Shown in pieces: positions 44,385-53,302 of a stretch of 64,000 nucleotides of DNA. The notes under the pieces are model-generated. The model did no database searches and was not told the origin of the DNA. It was given only the letters and a program-made list of their open reading frames with translations. Numbering within the stretch: the first letter of the stretch is position 1; each line of letters begins with the position of its first letter. This DNA comes from Fusicatenibacter saccharivorans (GTDB lineage Bacteria; Bacillota; Clostridia; Lachnospirales; Lachnospiraceae): the NCBI RefSeq assembly GCF_015557635.1, contig NZ_JADNOP010000001.1, positions 1 through 64,000 on the forward strand. Direction: 5' to 3'. Position numbers and translations under genes: made by a program.

Positions 44385-45023
44385 ATGAAAACTATCATAA
44401 CGATTGGACGTCAGTACGGAAGCGCCGGACATTCCATTGGTAAGATTTTAGCGGATGACCTGGGAATTAAGTACTATGACAAAGAGCTGCTGGAGAGAGC
44501 AGCAAAGGACAGCGGATTATGCCAGGAATTGTTCGAAAACCACGATGAAAAACCAACCAACAGCTTTTTATACTCTCTGGTTATGGACAGTTACTCCTTC
44601 GGCTATGGATCTACCATGATGGATATGCCGCTGAACCAGAAGGTATTTCTGGCACAGTTTGATGCCATCAAGAAGATTTCGCAGGACGGTCCGTGTGTCA
44701 TCGTAGGCCGCTGTGCAGATTATGCACTGGAGGAAAATCCGAACGTGCTGAGCATCTTTATTAAAGCAGATATGCAGGATCGCATCCGCCGTATCGCAAA
44801 GCTGTATGATCTTTCCGATGCAAAAGCAAAAGACAAGATCACAAAGATCGACAAACAGCGTGCAAGCTACTACAATTACTACACCAGCAAACGCTGGGGC
44901 GAGGTAGACAGCTACGACCTGTGCCTGAACAGCAGTGTATTCGGTATCGATGGAACCGTAGATATGATCAAACAGGCAATTGAAGTTAAAGAAGCGGGAA
45001 TCCGCAAGATTTTCAGCACCTGA
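44385..45023 (+). CDS. Cytidylate kinase-like family protein
   Basis: A 212-residue P-loop kinase with IGRQYGSAGHSIGKILADDLGI in place of a standard Walker A, YYDKELLERAA and VIVGRCADYAL. This matches the cytidylate-kinase-like family widespread in Lachnospiraceae, a second type distinct from Cmk. NMP kinase activity is expected but the substrate is unproven. The ATG at 44385 follows AAAGGAG; an upstream GTG at 44358 is less likely. It is monocistronic and followed by a very strong terminator. Confidence 0.88.
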   Translation: MKTIITIGRQYGSAGHSIGKILADDLGIKYYDKELLERAAKDSGLCQELFENHDEKPTNSFLYSLVMDSYSFGYGSTMMDMPLNQKVFLAQFDAIKKISQDGPCVIVGRCADYALEENPNVLSIFIKADMQDRIRRIAKLYDLSDAKAKDKITKIDKQRASYYNYYTSKRWGEVDSYDLCLNSSVFGIDGTVDMIKQAIEVKEAGIRKIFST

Positions 45024-45042
45024 TCAAAACAGAACATAGGAG

Positions 45043-45083
45043 AAACGACCCTCCTCTTAAAAATAAGAGGAGGGTCGTTTTAT
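45043..45083 (+). terminator. Strong terminator between the kinase-like gene and dtd
   Basis: A perfect 17-bp stem (45043-45059 with 45064-45080), a 4-base loop and a short T tract. It ends about 15 bases before the dtd ATG, so dtd must be read through or use a promoter that I cannot see. Confidence 0.85.
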
Positions 45084-45098
45084 GAAAGGATTTTAAAG

Positions 45099-45539
45099 AT
45101 GAGAATTGTTATACAACGTGTAAAAAGAGCAAGTGTTTCGGTGGAAGAGAAGGTTGTCGGATCGATTCAGAAAGGTTTTCTGGTTCTGATCGGTGTCGGC
45201 CAGGGGGACGATGAAGCAACAGCAGACAAGTATATGAAAAAACTGCTGGGACTGCGTATTTTTGAAGATGAAAATGGAAAGACGAACAAGTCCCTGGCAG
45301 ATGTGGATGGACAGCTTCTGATGGTTTCACAGTTTACCCTGTATGCCAACTGTAAAAAAGGAAACCGTCCAAGCTTCACGGAAGCAGGCGAGCCGCACAG
45401 AGCAGAAGAACTGTATGAATATATGGTCGCGAAAGCACGGGAACAGGTTCCTGTTGTCGAAACGGGAGTGTTCGGGGCTGAGATGGAAGTATCACTGGTG
45501 AATGATGGGCCGTTTACGGTGATCTTAGAGGATCTGTAA
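45099..45539 (+). CDS. dtd: D-aminoacyl-tRNA deacylase
   Basis: Dtd hydrolyses D-aminoacyl-tRNAs (and Gly-tRNAAla), protecting translation. The 146-residue protein has the family's two signature motifs, SQFTL ([16 protein letters not shown]) and the C-terminal NDGPFTV (the cross-subunit Gly-Pro motif). Length is normal. AAAGGA precedes the ATG. Confidence 0.97.
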   Translation: MRIVIQRVKRASVSVEEKVVGSIQKGFLVLIGVGQGDDEATADKYMKKLLGLRIFEDENGKTNKSLADVDGQLLMVSQFTLYANCKKGNRPSFTEAGEPHRAEELYEYMVAKAREQVPVVETGVFGAEMEVSLVNDGPFTVILEDL

Positions 45540-45657
45540 ATAAAATTTTCTTGTTTGCCGAATCGGTAAAACAGAACGTGGTTTGCGAGATCTGTGAAAC
45601 CTGTTTTTGTCTAGAGATAGTGTACCATCATCGGACTGAATTGTTTGTATTTATATA

Positions 45658-45682
45658 GTTTACATAAAATGATTATGTGAAC
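45658..45682 (+). promoter_or_regulatory. 25-bp operator-like palindrome upstream of the interrupted RluA gene
   Basis: GTTTACATAA (45658-45667) and TTATGTGAAC (45673-45682) are inverted repeats with one mismatch around a 5-base centre, 23 bases before the ATG. The regulator is unknown. Confidence 0.5.
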
Positions 45683-45705
45683 TTGTGAAGAGGAGAAAAT
45701 CTTTT

Positions 45706-46653
45706 ATGCCGCAATTTGACTATCAGCAGCTGTGTCACTTTGTCCTTCCGGAACAGGGGGGACTGTCGGTGGAAACAATTCTAAAACGTTTTCTGCACCT
45801 GACACCACGTGAAATCCGCCATGCCAAATATATTCCGGATGGAATTTAGAAAAACGGTGTTTCCTGCCGCACGAATGCAGTCGTTCAGACTGGAGATACA
45901 ATCACTTTTCGATATGAGCAGAAGTGTCCCCACCTTTCCGAAGATCAGGTTCTGCCGGTATCAGGTGATTCTGCCGGCGTACGGATTCTCTATGAGGACA
46001 GTGATCTCTGTGTCGCAGACAAGCCATCCGGTATGGTCTGCCACGCTTCCCACGGCCATTATTCCGATTCCCTGACACATGCTGCCGCATCCCTGTTAAA
46101 AACACCGACAGCGCCTTCTGAACTCCGCTGCATCGGCCGTCTTGACAAAGATACATCGGGTCTGGTACTATTTGCAAAGAATCAGCTGGCTGCTGCCAGA
46201 CTGTCCCGGCAGCGGGAGATCGGCGCGCTGAAAAAAGAATACCTGGCTCTGGTACACCATCCCTTTTCCGAAGAAACGCAAAAAGAAACCATTCGTCTTT
46301 CCATGGAGCAAATTCCAGGAGATGACCCTGATTCTTTCGATCCGTCTGGGAAACGTATCACTAAAATGCGTATCTGTAAAGAAGGGAACGGCCTGTGGGC
46401 TACTACACACTACGAGGCTGTCCTTCAGGATCCTTTCTGGGCCGTCGTGTGCTGCCGTCTGGAAACCGGCCGCACGCATCAGATCCGTCTTCACATGGCA
46501 TCTATTGGACATCCACTTTTCGGAGATCCGCTCTACGGAGTCCGCGACGGCGGTACCCGTGCCGCGCTCCATGCCTGGAAACTGCACTTTCTGCAGCCGA
46601 TGACAGGAGAACCAATTGATCTGGAAAATATTCGAACGCACATGTTCGATTAA
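45706..46653 (+). pseudogene. RluA-family pseudouridine synthase interrupted by a single in-frame amber codon
   Basis: The frame from ATG 45706 (after GAGGAG) runs to 46653 and would encode 315 residues but for one TAG at 45847-45849 (codon 48). Both sides are in the same frame and read as one RluA protein. The N-terminal S4-like part ends HAKYIPDGI, then KNGVSCRTNAVVQTGD continues it after the stop. CVADKPSGMVCHASHGH, catalytic Asp147 in IGRLDKDTSGL and RTHQIRLHMA follow. CAG or TTG to TAG is a single change. The first ATG after the stop (46033) would drop the S4 part and NKPSG-like strand. Recent nonsense mutation, readthrough and a sequencing error all remain possible. Confidence 0.85.
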
Positions 46654-46682
46654 ATATATTTGAAGTATAAGGAGAACATTTT

Positions 46683-47732
46683 ATGGAAGAACAGAAAGAA
46701 CACAAACGCCGCGTCCGCTACAAAGGCACACATCCGCGGAATTACAATGAGAAATACAAAGAACTGAATCCGGAGAAATATCAGGGGACCATTGAGCATG
46801 TGATCCAAAAGGGAAGCACACCGGCCGGCATGCATATCCCGATTCTCGTAGATGAAATCCTCGATTTTCTCAAGATCGAGCCGGGACAGAACGGACTTGA
46901 TGCAACACTCGGATACGGCGGCCACAGCTCCCGTATGCTTGCATGCCTGCAGGGAAAAGGGCATCTCTGTGCGCTGGATGTCGATCCGATCGAGATGGCA
47001 AAAACAAAAGAACGACTGGCCGCGCAGGGGTACGGCCCTGAGATTTTAACGATTCTTCATCAGAATTTTGCCAATATTGATCAGGTTGCTGCCAAATACG
47101 GCCCCTTTGACTTCATTCTGGCGGATCTTGGTGTTTCCTCCATGCAGATTGATAATCCGGAGCGCGGCTTTTCCTACAAATATGATGGACCGCTGGATCT
47201 TCGCCTGAATCCGGAGGCAGGAATTTCCGCGGCCGAGCGTCTGCGCACGGTTGCACGCGATGAACTGGAAGGCATGCTCATTGAAAATGCCGATGAACCG
47301 TATGCAAAAGAAATTTCCCAGGTTGTTACGCGGGCACTTCGGAAAGGAAAGAAAATTGACACTACGTTTGCACTGCGTGATCTGATCGCTGAAGCACTGG
47401 ATTTTCTTCCGAAAGACGAGAAAAAAGAAGCCATCAAAAAATCCTGCGCCCGCACCTTCCAGGCACTGCGGATCGATGTAAACAACGAATATGAGGTTCT
47501 GGAAGCATTCATGGAAAAACTTCCGGATGCTCTTGCTCCGGGCGGCAGAGCGGCAATTCTGACGTTCCATTCCGGCGAAGACCGGCTTGTGAAAAAGTCC
47601 ATGAAGGGACTGTATCAGATCGGTATTTATTCCGAATATTCAAAAGAAGTCATTCGTCCTTCCAAAGAAGAATGCATCCGCAACAGCCGTGCAAGTTCAA
47701 CGAAAATGCGCTGGGCAATTAAGGCGGAGTAA
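46683..47732 (+). CDS. rsmH: 16S rRNA m4C1402 methyltransferase homologue
   Basis: RsmH (MraW) methylates N4 of C1402 in 16S rRNA using SAM. The 349-residue protein has the RsmH pattern: HIPILVDEILDFL, SAM-binding DATLGYGGHSS, ALDVDP, DFILADLGVSSMQIDNPERGFSY, the inserted helical domain (about 165-255), and TFHSGEDRLVKK. An extra basic N-terminal extension (about 45 residues, EHKRRVRYKG) precedes the core. It is not in a dcw cluster here (no mraZ or ftsL), so it may be the stand-alone paralogue found in some Clostridia. Confidence 0.92.
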   Translation: MEEQKEHKRRVRYKGTHPRNYNEKYKELNPEKYQGTIEHVIQKGSTPAGMHIPILVDEILDFLKIEPGQNGLDATLGYGGHSSRMLACLQGKGHLCALDVDPIEMAKTKERLAAQGYGPEILTILHQNFANIDQVAAKYGPFDFILADLGVSSMQIDNPERGFSYKYDGPLDLRLNPEAGISAAERLRTVARDELEGMLIENADEPYAKEISQVVTRALRKGKKIDTTFALRDLIAEALDFLPKDEKKEAIKKSCARTFQALRIDVNNEYEVLEAFMEKLPDALAPGGRAAILTFHSGEDRLVKKSMKGLYQIGIYSEYSKEVIRPSKEECIRNSRASSTKMRWAIKAE

Positions 47733-47767
47733 CTTAAAAAAAAGCAGGAGAGAAGTCGTCTCCATAA

Positions 47768-47815
47768 AAAAGAGGAATCAACGAATGGGATATAATCCCT
47801 GTTGATTCCTCTTTT
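47768..47815. terminator. Bidirectional terminator between rsmH and the recombinase gene
   Basis: AAAAGAGGAATCAAC (47768-47782) pairs perfectly with GTTGATTCCTCTTTT (47801-47815), serving two convergent genes. Confidence 0.9.
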
Positions 47816-47831
47816 GGTTTCTGATATGTTT

Positions 47832-48908
47832 TTATTCCTCATGCTCCGGCATGGACTCCCGCAGCCGTACCGCTGTGGCAGCCTGACGGCGCCTTGCATC
47901 GTCCATGGCAGCATAATGTTTCTTCGTCGTATTGACATCCTTATGGCCGAGAACATCTGCAACAAGATAAATATCGCCTGTTTCCTGATACAGCGTCGTA
48001 CCGTACGTACTACGCAGTTTATGCGGCGTAATTTTCTTCGTTGTCGTCACCTGGGACGCATATTTCTTCACCAGATTTTCCACCGTCTTGACGTTGATCC
48101 GTTTTCTCTGCGCCGAATAGAAGAGTGCGTGTTCGTGTCCTGCCACAGGTGTAATACCTGCGCGGACTTCGATATACTTTTTCAGTGCCTCGGCAACTTC
48201 ATCTCCAAAGTAGACAAACATTTCATTTCCACCTTTTCGAAGCACTTTGATGCCATTGTTTTTAAAATCGACATCCTCAATATCTAACCCGACACACTCC
48301 GACACACGGATTCCCGTGCCAAGCAGAAGAGTAATGATTGCAAAATCACGTTCCTTTGTTTTTTCATAGTAGGCCCGCTGATGATTGCTCAGCCCGTCGC
48401 CGCAGGATTCAATAAAATCGAGAAGCTCCGCAACCTCATTTGGCTCCAGACGGATAATTTCTTTTTCGTGGAGCTTCGGCATATCGATAAGCAGCGTAGG
48501 ATTTGTCTCAATCAGTTCCTTTTTGAAATAATAGGAATAGAACGTCCGAAGTGCCGACAATTTTCGTTTCAGGCCTTTTTCCCCGTTGGTGGTATAAGAT
48601 TCCTGGGAACCGATATAAGCCTTTAAATATTCTGTGTATTCCTCAAGATCAAGTGCAGTGACCTGGTCAAGCACATCAACGGACATCTGATCCATGGGAA
48701 TTTTGGCAAGTTCCGGATTTTCTTTCTGCAGATACTGAAAAAAGATCCGAAGGTCATATGCATATTTGATCCGGGTGCTGGTCGATGTCGTTGTGCTGAT
48801 GCCGCGGAAAAATTCGGAAGTAAAAGAGGGAAGCGTCTTCAGAACCTCGCGGAGCTTCAGTGTATTTTCCATATCGGTTTGTTCGTGATACGTAATTTTT
48901 GATTTCAT
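47832..48908 (-). CDS. Tyrosine recombinase (XerC/XerD-like)
   Basis: A 358-residue site-specific recombinase. It has an N-terminal SAM-like core-binding domain (about 25-135) and C-terminal catalytic domain with Arg201 (TGIRVSE), Lys225 (RKGG), His296-x-x-Arg299 (HKLR), His322 (GHKD) and nucleophile Tyr332 (KKHYAA). All six catalytic residues are present, so it should be active. It has no adjacent excisionase or phage gene and lies downstream of lexA, which favours a chromosomal Xer-type or lineage-conserved role over a prophage integrase. The ribosome site is weak. Confidence 0.9.
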   Translation of the reverse strand: MKSKITYHEQTDMENTLKLREVLKTLPSFTSEFFRGISTTTSTSTRIKYAYDLRIFFQYLQKENPELAKIPMDQMSVDVLDQVTALDLEEYTEYLKAYIGSQESYTTNGEKGLKRKLSALRTFYSYYFKKELIETNPTLLIDMPKLHEKEIIRLEPNEVAELLDFIESCGDGLSNHQRAYYEKTKERDFAIITLLLGTGIRVSECVGLDIEDVDFKNNGIKVLRKGGNEMFVYFGDEVAEALKKYIEVRAGITPVAGHEHALFYSAQRKRINVKTVENLVKKYASQVTTTKKITPHKLRSTYGTTLYQETGDIYLVADVLGHKDVNTTKKHYAAMDDARRRQAATAVRLRESMPEHEE

Positions 48909-48971
48909 AACTGCAAATGAGCCTTTCTAAACAGAAAAACCGGGAAAATGAAAGAAGTATTTCTTCTATAT

Positions 48972-49005
48972 AACTATTCGGGAAACGCAGGTTTTTCGAA
49001 TAGTT
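48972..49005. repeat. Inverted repeat upstream of the recombinase gene
   Basis: AACTATTCG (48972-48980) and CGAATAGTT (48997-49005) form a perfect 9-bp dyad with 16 bases between, about 64 bases before the recombinase start codon. Confidence 0.6.
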
Positions 49006-49114
49006 GAAGAGTTACTTTCAGAAATCACCGGTTTTTCCTCTGAAACCGCCGAATTTTACAGGCCGATTTCTTGTTCGTTTTTTCGCAACATTTTTTATTT
49101 TCTTCTTTTATTTT

Positions 49115-49783
49115 TCAGGATAAAAATCTTAATACTCCAATTACCTTTCCTACGATCTGCAGATCATTCACAAGGATCGGATCCATCTCATCGTTTTCCG
49201 GCTGCAGGCGGAAATAACCGTCTTCCTTGTAGAATGTTTTTACTGTAGCGGAATCATTGACCAGAGCGACAATTTTTTCTCCATTTTCCGCAGTTGCCTG
49301 TTGCTCCACAAGAACAAGGTCACCGTCTAAAATACCTGCATTTACCATGCTTTCGCCCTGTACCTTTAAAAGGAACGTTTCTGCGTTTGGCAGACGGTCT
49401 ACCGGCATCGGGAAATATCCTTCAATATTCTCTACCGCAAGAATCGGTTCTCCGGCAGCTACTTTGCCGATCAGCGGAATCTGTGCAACCTCACTCTGGG
49501 ATGCGGTGTCTTCCGATGCAATTCCCTGGATTGCACCAAGGCGGCCGGTATGGAATCCTTCATCGCAGATTTCAATGGCTCTCGGTTTTGTTGCATCTCG
49601 TTTGATATAGCCTTTCCGCTCCAGTGTTTCCAGATGTGCATGTACCGAGGATGTAGAACGAAGGGAAACCGCTTCGCAGATCTCACGCACAGACGGCGGG
49701 AATCCTCTCTGCAAAATTTCCTGTTTTAAATATTCGAGAATCTGTCTCTGTTTCTCTGTCAGTTTATTTTTGTCTCCAGCCAT
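49115..49783 (-). CDS. lexA: LexA repressor
   Basis: LexA represses SOS genes and self-cleaves with RecA-ssDNA. The 222-residue protein has an N-terminal winged helix (about 8-70; REICEAVSLRSTSSVHAHLETL), the cleavage site Ala110-Gly111 in KVAAGEPI, and the Ser145/Lys182 dyad (GESMVNAG, ATVKTF). AGGAGG precedes the ATG. It is divergent from a yneA-like gene across 253 bp containing several SOS boxes, so it autoregulates. Confidence 0.98.
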   Translation of the reverse strand: MAGDKNKLTEKQRQILEYLKQEILQRGFPPSVREICEAVSLRSTSSVHAHLETLERKGYIKRDATKPRAIEICDEGFHTGRLGAIQGIASEDTASQSEVAQIPLIGKVAAGEPILAVENIEGYFPMPVDRLPNAETFLLKVQGESMVNAGILDGDLVLVEQQATAENGEKIVALVNDSATVKTFYKEDGYFRLQPENDEMDPILVNDLQIVGKVIGVLRFLS

Positions 49784-49910
49784 CGTATGTTCCTCCTGTC
49801 GTTTCGTTTTTTATATGAATTAGGGTAGTCCCCTCTTTCTATACGATATTTGCTTAAAATATACCAAATAAATTTTACCATAAATCCCACCGGAACGCAA
49901 ACAAAAGTTT

Positions 49911-49990
49911 CGAAAATTTGTTCGTATTTCGTATTGACAAACATACGTTCTTTTATTATAATGAACATATATTCGAAAGAACAAATGTTC
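49911..49990 (+). promoter_or_regulatory. SOS control region: consensus promoter with three to four LexA boxes
   Basis: For the yneA-like gene, TTGACA (49934-49939), 17 bases and TATAAT (49957-49962). LexA-box candidates: AAACATACGTTC (49939-49950, in the spacer), GAACATATATTC (49963-49974, just after the -10) and GAACAAATGTTC (49979-49990). These match the Firmicutes GAAC-N4-GTTC pattern with one, one and no arm mismatches. A fourth, CGAAAATTTGTTCG (49911-49924), has one mismatch. A TATAAT on the minus strand (49960-49955) could serve lexA. Confidence 0.85.
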
Positions 49991-50036
49991 ACGTAGCACA
50001 ACTACTCTTCTATCACAAATCAAGGGGGAATTTTAC

Positions 50037-50411
50037 ATGAGTACCAATGCAAAGAAAAGAAAATCACTGAGAGAAAGACTAAAAATCCAGAGAAGAAAAC
50101 TGCAGATCCGCGCAGCCGCCGCTCTCCTGTCTCTGGTTGCCATCACATTTCTTTTAATCTTCCACTTCACGCCGCAGAATACGCAGGCAGACAGTGAGCC
50201 GAAAGCTCCAACCTACAAATACTACACCAGTATCCGCGTTTCTTCCGGCGATACACTGTGGGACATCGCCAAAGAATACCGTACAGAAGAATACTCCGAT
50301 ATTTCCAGTTACATTGCTGAGGTCCGTGAGATCAATCACCTGAGTTCCAACCAGATCACGGACGGTATGTATCTCTGCATTCCGTATTACTCCGAGGAGT
50401 ATAAATCATGA
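50037..50411 (+). CDS. yneA: YneA-like SOS cell-division inhibitor with LysM domain
   Basis: A 124-residue membrane protein with a very basic cytoplasmic N-terminus (KKRKSLRERLKIQRRK), one membrane helix (about 27-45) and an extracytoplasmic LysM domain (about 62-117; VSSGDTLWDIAKEYRT, then INHLSSNQITDGMYLCIPY). Architecture, size and position opposite lexA match YneA of Bacillus, which delays division during DNA damage. GGGGG precedes the ATG. It is controlled by the clustered SOS boxes. Confidence 0.88.
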   Translation: MSTNAKKRKSLRERLKIQRRKLQIRAAAALLSLVAITFLLIFHFTPQNTQADSEPKAPTYKYYTSIRVSSGDTLWDIAKEYRTEEYSDISSYIAEVREINHLSSNQITDGMYLCIPYYSEEYKS

Positions 50412-50540
50412 AATTCAAGAAATACTTTACATAATTCGGTTATGTAAACAAAGTAAAAAAACAGCTTCCAAAATGCACGGAACCTTCTAAAACAGCATGT
50501 TCGGGAAGCATGGTTTACCAAATAAAGAATGAATGTGAAA

Positions 50541-50590
50541 AGCAGAAACGTCCCGCAAATGAAATTTCTCATCTGCGGGACGTTTCTGCT
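50541..50590. terminator. Bidirectional terminator between yneA and the ArsR-family gene
   Basis: A 17-bp perfect stem (50541-50557 with 50574-50590) whose arms include GCAGAAACGTCCCGCA; it lies between convergent genes. Confidence 0.8.
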
Positions 50591-50604
50591 ATCTTATGCT
50601 TTTT

Positions 50605-50979
50605 TTAATCCTCTTCAATATGCTCCTGTCCCTGTGCGATGATTGTCCGTACATGACCATCTGCAAGAGAGTAGAACACCGATTTTCCTTCTCGTCTGCT
50701 CTTTACCAGCTTATTCTGCTTCAGAATGCGAAGCTGGTGAGAAATTGCGGACTGTGTCATGTGCAGTGCTTCTGCCAGGTCGCAGACGCATACCTCTGCC
50801 TCAAACAGGACAAACAGGATCTGGATCCGCGTGGAATCACCAAATACCTTGAAAAGCTCTGCCAGATCGTAAAGCTCTGTTTCATCCGGCATGGTCTCAT
50901 TGACAATCTTTACCAGATTTTCATGAACCTCACAGGAGTCACAGCACAGATCAGCTTCTTCCGGATTGATTTTTGCCAT
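50605..50979 (-). CDS. ArsR/SmtB-family metal-sensing repressor (SmtB/CadC-like)
   Basis: A 124-residue winged-helix repressor with two recognisable metal sites. The alpha5 site Asp107, His109, His120, Glu123 has exactly the SmtB spacing (D-x-H-x10-H-x2-E). The alpha3N site has N-terminal Cys12, Cys13 and Cys16 plus Cys64 and Cys66 in AEVCVCDL, as in CadC. This combination predicts derepression by zinc and/or cadmium and lead. The ATG at 50979 follows GAGGAC. It is the last gene of the hma-ATPase-arsR operon and very likely binds the palindrome at 53303-53324. Confidence 0.92.
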   Translation of the reverse strand: MAKINPEEADLCCDSCEVHENLVKIVNETMPDETELYDLAELFKVFGDSTRIQILFVLFEAEVCVCDLAEALHMTQSAISHQLRILKQNKLVKSRREGKSVFYSLADGHVRTIIAQGQEHIEED

Positions 50980-50996
50980 TTTGTGTCCTCGTCTTT

Positions 50997-52865
50997 CTAT
51001 AGATTTTTCACAAACAGAGCACGAATTGCATTCAGAACCGCCAGAATCATAACTCCGACATCTGCGAAAATTGCCATCCACATGTTAGCGATACCGATGG
51101 CTCCCAGAAGCAGGAACAATACTTTGATACCAATTGCAAAATAAATATTCTCATAAACAATGTGAATACATTTTCTGGAAATGTGAATTGCTTTGGAAAT
51201 CTTGAGCGGATCGTCGTCCATCAGAACGATATCAGCTGCTTCAATTGCTGCGTCGGAACCAAGTGCTCCCATCGCAATACCGATATCGGCACGGGACAGT
51301 ACCGGTGCATCGTTGATGCCGTCACCTACGAAGGCAAGTTTTTCTTTTTCTGTCTTTGCGGCAAGCAGCTCTTCCACTTTACTTACTTTGTCACCAGGAA
51401 GCAGTTCGCTGTAAACTTCATCAATTCCAAGATCTGCAGCTACCTGATCGGCTATCCGCTTGGAGTCTCCGGTCAGCATAATCGTCTTTTTAATACCGGA
51501 TTTCCGCAGCGCCTGAATCGCCTCTTTCGCATGCGGTTTGATCATATCACAGATCAGGATATGTCCGGCATACTTGCCGTCTACAGCAACATGGACGATG
51601 GTGCCGACGCTGTGGCAGTCGATATAATCAACGCCAAGGCGCTCCATCAGTTTTGCATTTCCGGCAGCGACATTTTTACCGTCTACCTTTGCTGTTACAC
51701 CGTTTCCGCTGATCTCTTCGATATCCGTGACACGGCTTCGGTCGATCAGTTTTCCATATGCTCTCTGCAGACTCTTGCTGATCGGATGGCTCGAAGCACA
51801 CTCAGCAAGTGCTGCGTATTTCAGAACATCTTCCTGACTGATCGTATTGTGGTGAATACCGGCTACTTCAAAGACACCCTGTGTCATGGTACCGGTTTTA
51901 TCGAATACAACGTATTTGGTCTGGGAAAGTGTTTCCAGATAGTTGGAACCTTTCACCAGGACACCTTCATGGCTTGCGCCGCCGATACCGGCGAAGAAGC
52001 TGAGCGGAATACTGATGACCAGTGCACAAGGGCAGCTGATAACCAGGAAGGTCAGCGCACGGTAAATCCATACGCTCCACTCAGGAGCGGCACTTAAAAA
52101 CAGCATCCGTGCCAGCGGCGGCAGGATTGCCAGCGCCAGCGCACCGTAGCAGACGGCCGGTGTATAGTATTTCGCAAATTTGGAAATAAAGTTCTCGGAT
52201 CTTGATTTCTTGGAGCTGGAGTTTTCCACAAGGTCCAGAATTTTGGATACGGTGGACTCTCCAAACTCTTTCGTTGTTTTTACTTTAATCAGACCGGACA
52301 TATTGATACATCCGCTGATGACTTCGTCTCCCTCCCGGGCGTCACGCGGAACACTCTCTCCGGTCAGGGCACTGGTATTCAGTGTGGTGTTTCCTTCTTC
52401 GATCACACCATCGATCGGAATCTTTTCACCAGGCTGTACAACGATGATTGTGCCAACCTCAACTTCATCCGGATCAACCTGCTCGAGTTTTCCGTCTACC
52501 TCGATATTTGCATAATCCGGGCGGATATCCATCAGTTCGCTGATGTTCCGGCGGCTCTTTCCGACAGCATAGCTCTGGAACAGTTCGCCGATCTGGTAAA
52601 ACAGCATAACGGCTACGCCCTCCGGATACTCGCCAAGCAGAATGGCACCGACCGTTGCAACAGCCATCAGAAAGTTTTCATCAAATACCTGTTTGTTCAG
52701 GATTCCCTTCCAGGCCTTTTTCAGGATATCGTATCCGATGACCAGATAAGGAACCATAAAGGTTGCAAATCGCACATAGCCGGTTGTCGGCAGTACCGCG
52801 CAGAGAATCAGAAGAACCGATGCAACGATGACGCGGATGAGAACCTTTTTCTGTTTCTTATTCAT
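50997..52865 (-). CDS. P1B-type heavy-metal-translocating ATPase (Zn/Cd type) without HMA domain
   Basis: A 622-residue metal-exporting ATPase. It has eight predicted membrane helices, actuator TGES (168-171), the metal-binding CPC (278-280), phosphorylated Asp322 (DKTGT), His360-Pro361 (SSHP), and TGDS and GDGIND motifs. CPC with this pattern fits ZntA/CadA-type divalent export. Usual family members carry one N-terminal HMA domain; here it is missing and encoded as the separate upstream gene. The ATG at 52865 follows AGGAGG. ArsR starts 17 bp downstream. Confidence 0.93.
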   Translation of the reverse strand: MNKKQKKVLIRVIVASVLLILCAVLPTTGYVRFATFMVPYLVIGYDILKKAWKGILNKQVFDENFLMAVATVGAILLGEYPEGVAVMLFYQIGELFQSYAVGKSRRNISELMDIRPDYANIEVDGKLEQVDPDEVEVGTIIVVQPGEKIPIDGVIEEGNTTLNTSALTGESVPRDAREGDEVISGCINMSGLIKVKTTKEFGESTVSKILDLVENSSSKKSRSENFISKFAKYYTPAVCYGALALAILPPLARMLFLSAAPEWSVWIYRALTFLVISCPCALVISIPLSFFAGIGGASHEGVLVKGSNYLETLSQTKYVVFDKTGTMTQGVFEVAGIHHNTISQEDVLKYAALAECASSHPISKSLQRAYGKLIDRSRVTDIEEISGNGVTAKVDGKNVAAGNAKLMERLGVDYIDCHSVGTIVHVAVDGKYAGHILICDMIKPHAKEAIQALRKSGIKKTIMLTGDSKRIADQVAADLGIDEVYSELLPGDKVSKVEELLAAKTEKEKLAFVGDGINDAPVLSRADIGIAMGALGSDAAIEAADIVLMDDDPLKISKAIHISRKCIHIVYENIYFAIGIKVLFLLLGAIGIANMWMAIFADVGVMILAVLNAIRALFVKNL

Positions 52866-53051
52866 ACATATGCCTCCTTTGTTCTTAACGCCGGATGAAA
52901 AAATCCAGCATTTCATCCCAGAGATTTACAGATCCAAATCCGCTGCTCCAGAGAGAAAATACTGGATTTTTCTCGAGCTGAACCGCAGACAGGTTTTAGA
53001 ATCTATTCTGCTCCAGCTTTTTCTTCCATCCGCCGATGAAAGTTTTTTATT

Positions 53052-53270
53052 TTAGAGGAAGATCTCGCAGTCATCCTCAACTTTTTTGCAGTTTTTCAGA
53101 ACATCCTGCATAACGCTCTTTGGATCCTGTCCGTCTTCGAACTCAACGATCATTTTGAGCATCATAAAGTTTACGGTAGCATCCTTTACACCTGCTGTGT
53201 TTTTTGCAGCCTCTTCCATTTTGTTTGCACAGTTTGCGCAGTCAACATCGATCTTATACGTTTTCTTCAT
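53052..53270 (-). CDS. Stand-alone heavy-metal-associated (HMA) domain protein
   Basis: A 72-residue ferredoxin-like metallochaperone domain with the metal-binding motif Cys11-x-x-Cys14 (DVDCANCANKME) and the usual beta-alpha-beta pattern (VKDATVNFMMLKMIVEF). The Asp just before the first Cys is typical of zinc/cadmium rather than copper HMA domains. Its C-terminus has further Cys (KNCKKVEDDCEIF). It is the first gene of the operon, 186 bp before the ATPase, and probably delivers metal to that pump in place of a fused domain. Confidence 0.92.
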   Translation of the reverse strand: MKKTYKIDVDCANCANKMEEAAKNTAGVKDATVNFMMLKMIVEFEDGQDPKSVMQDVLKNCKKVEDDCEIFL

Positions 53271-53302
53271 CGCTTTTGATCTCCTTTTTCATTTTCACTG
53301 TT

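Noticed and set aside
47832-48908. Prophage integrase reading of the tyrosine recombinase
   Set aside because: No excisionase, phage gene, tRNA attachment site or target duplication nearby; neighbours are housekeeping genes.
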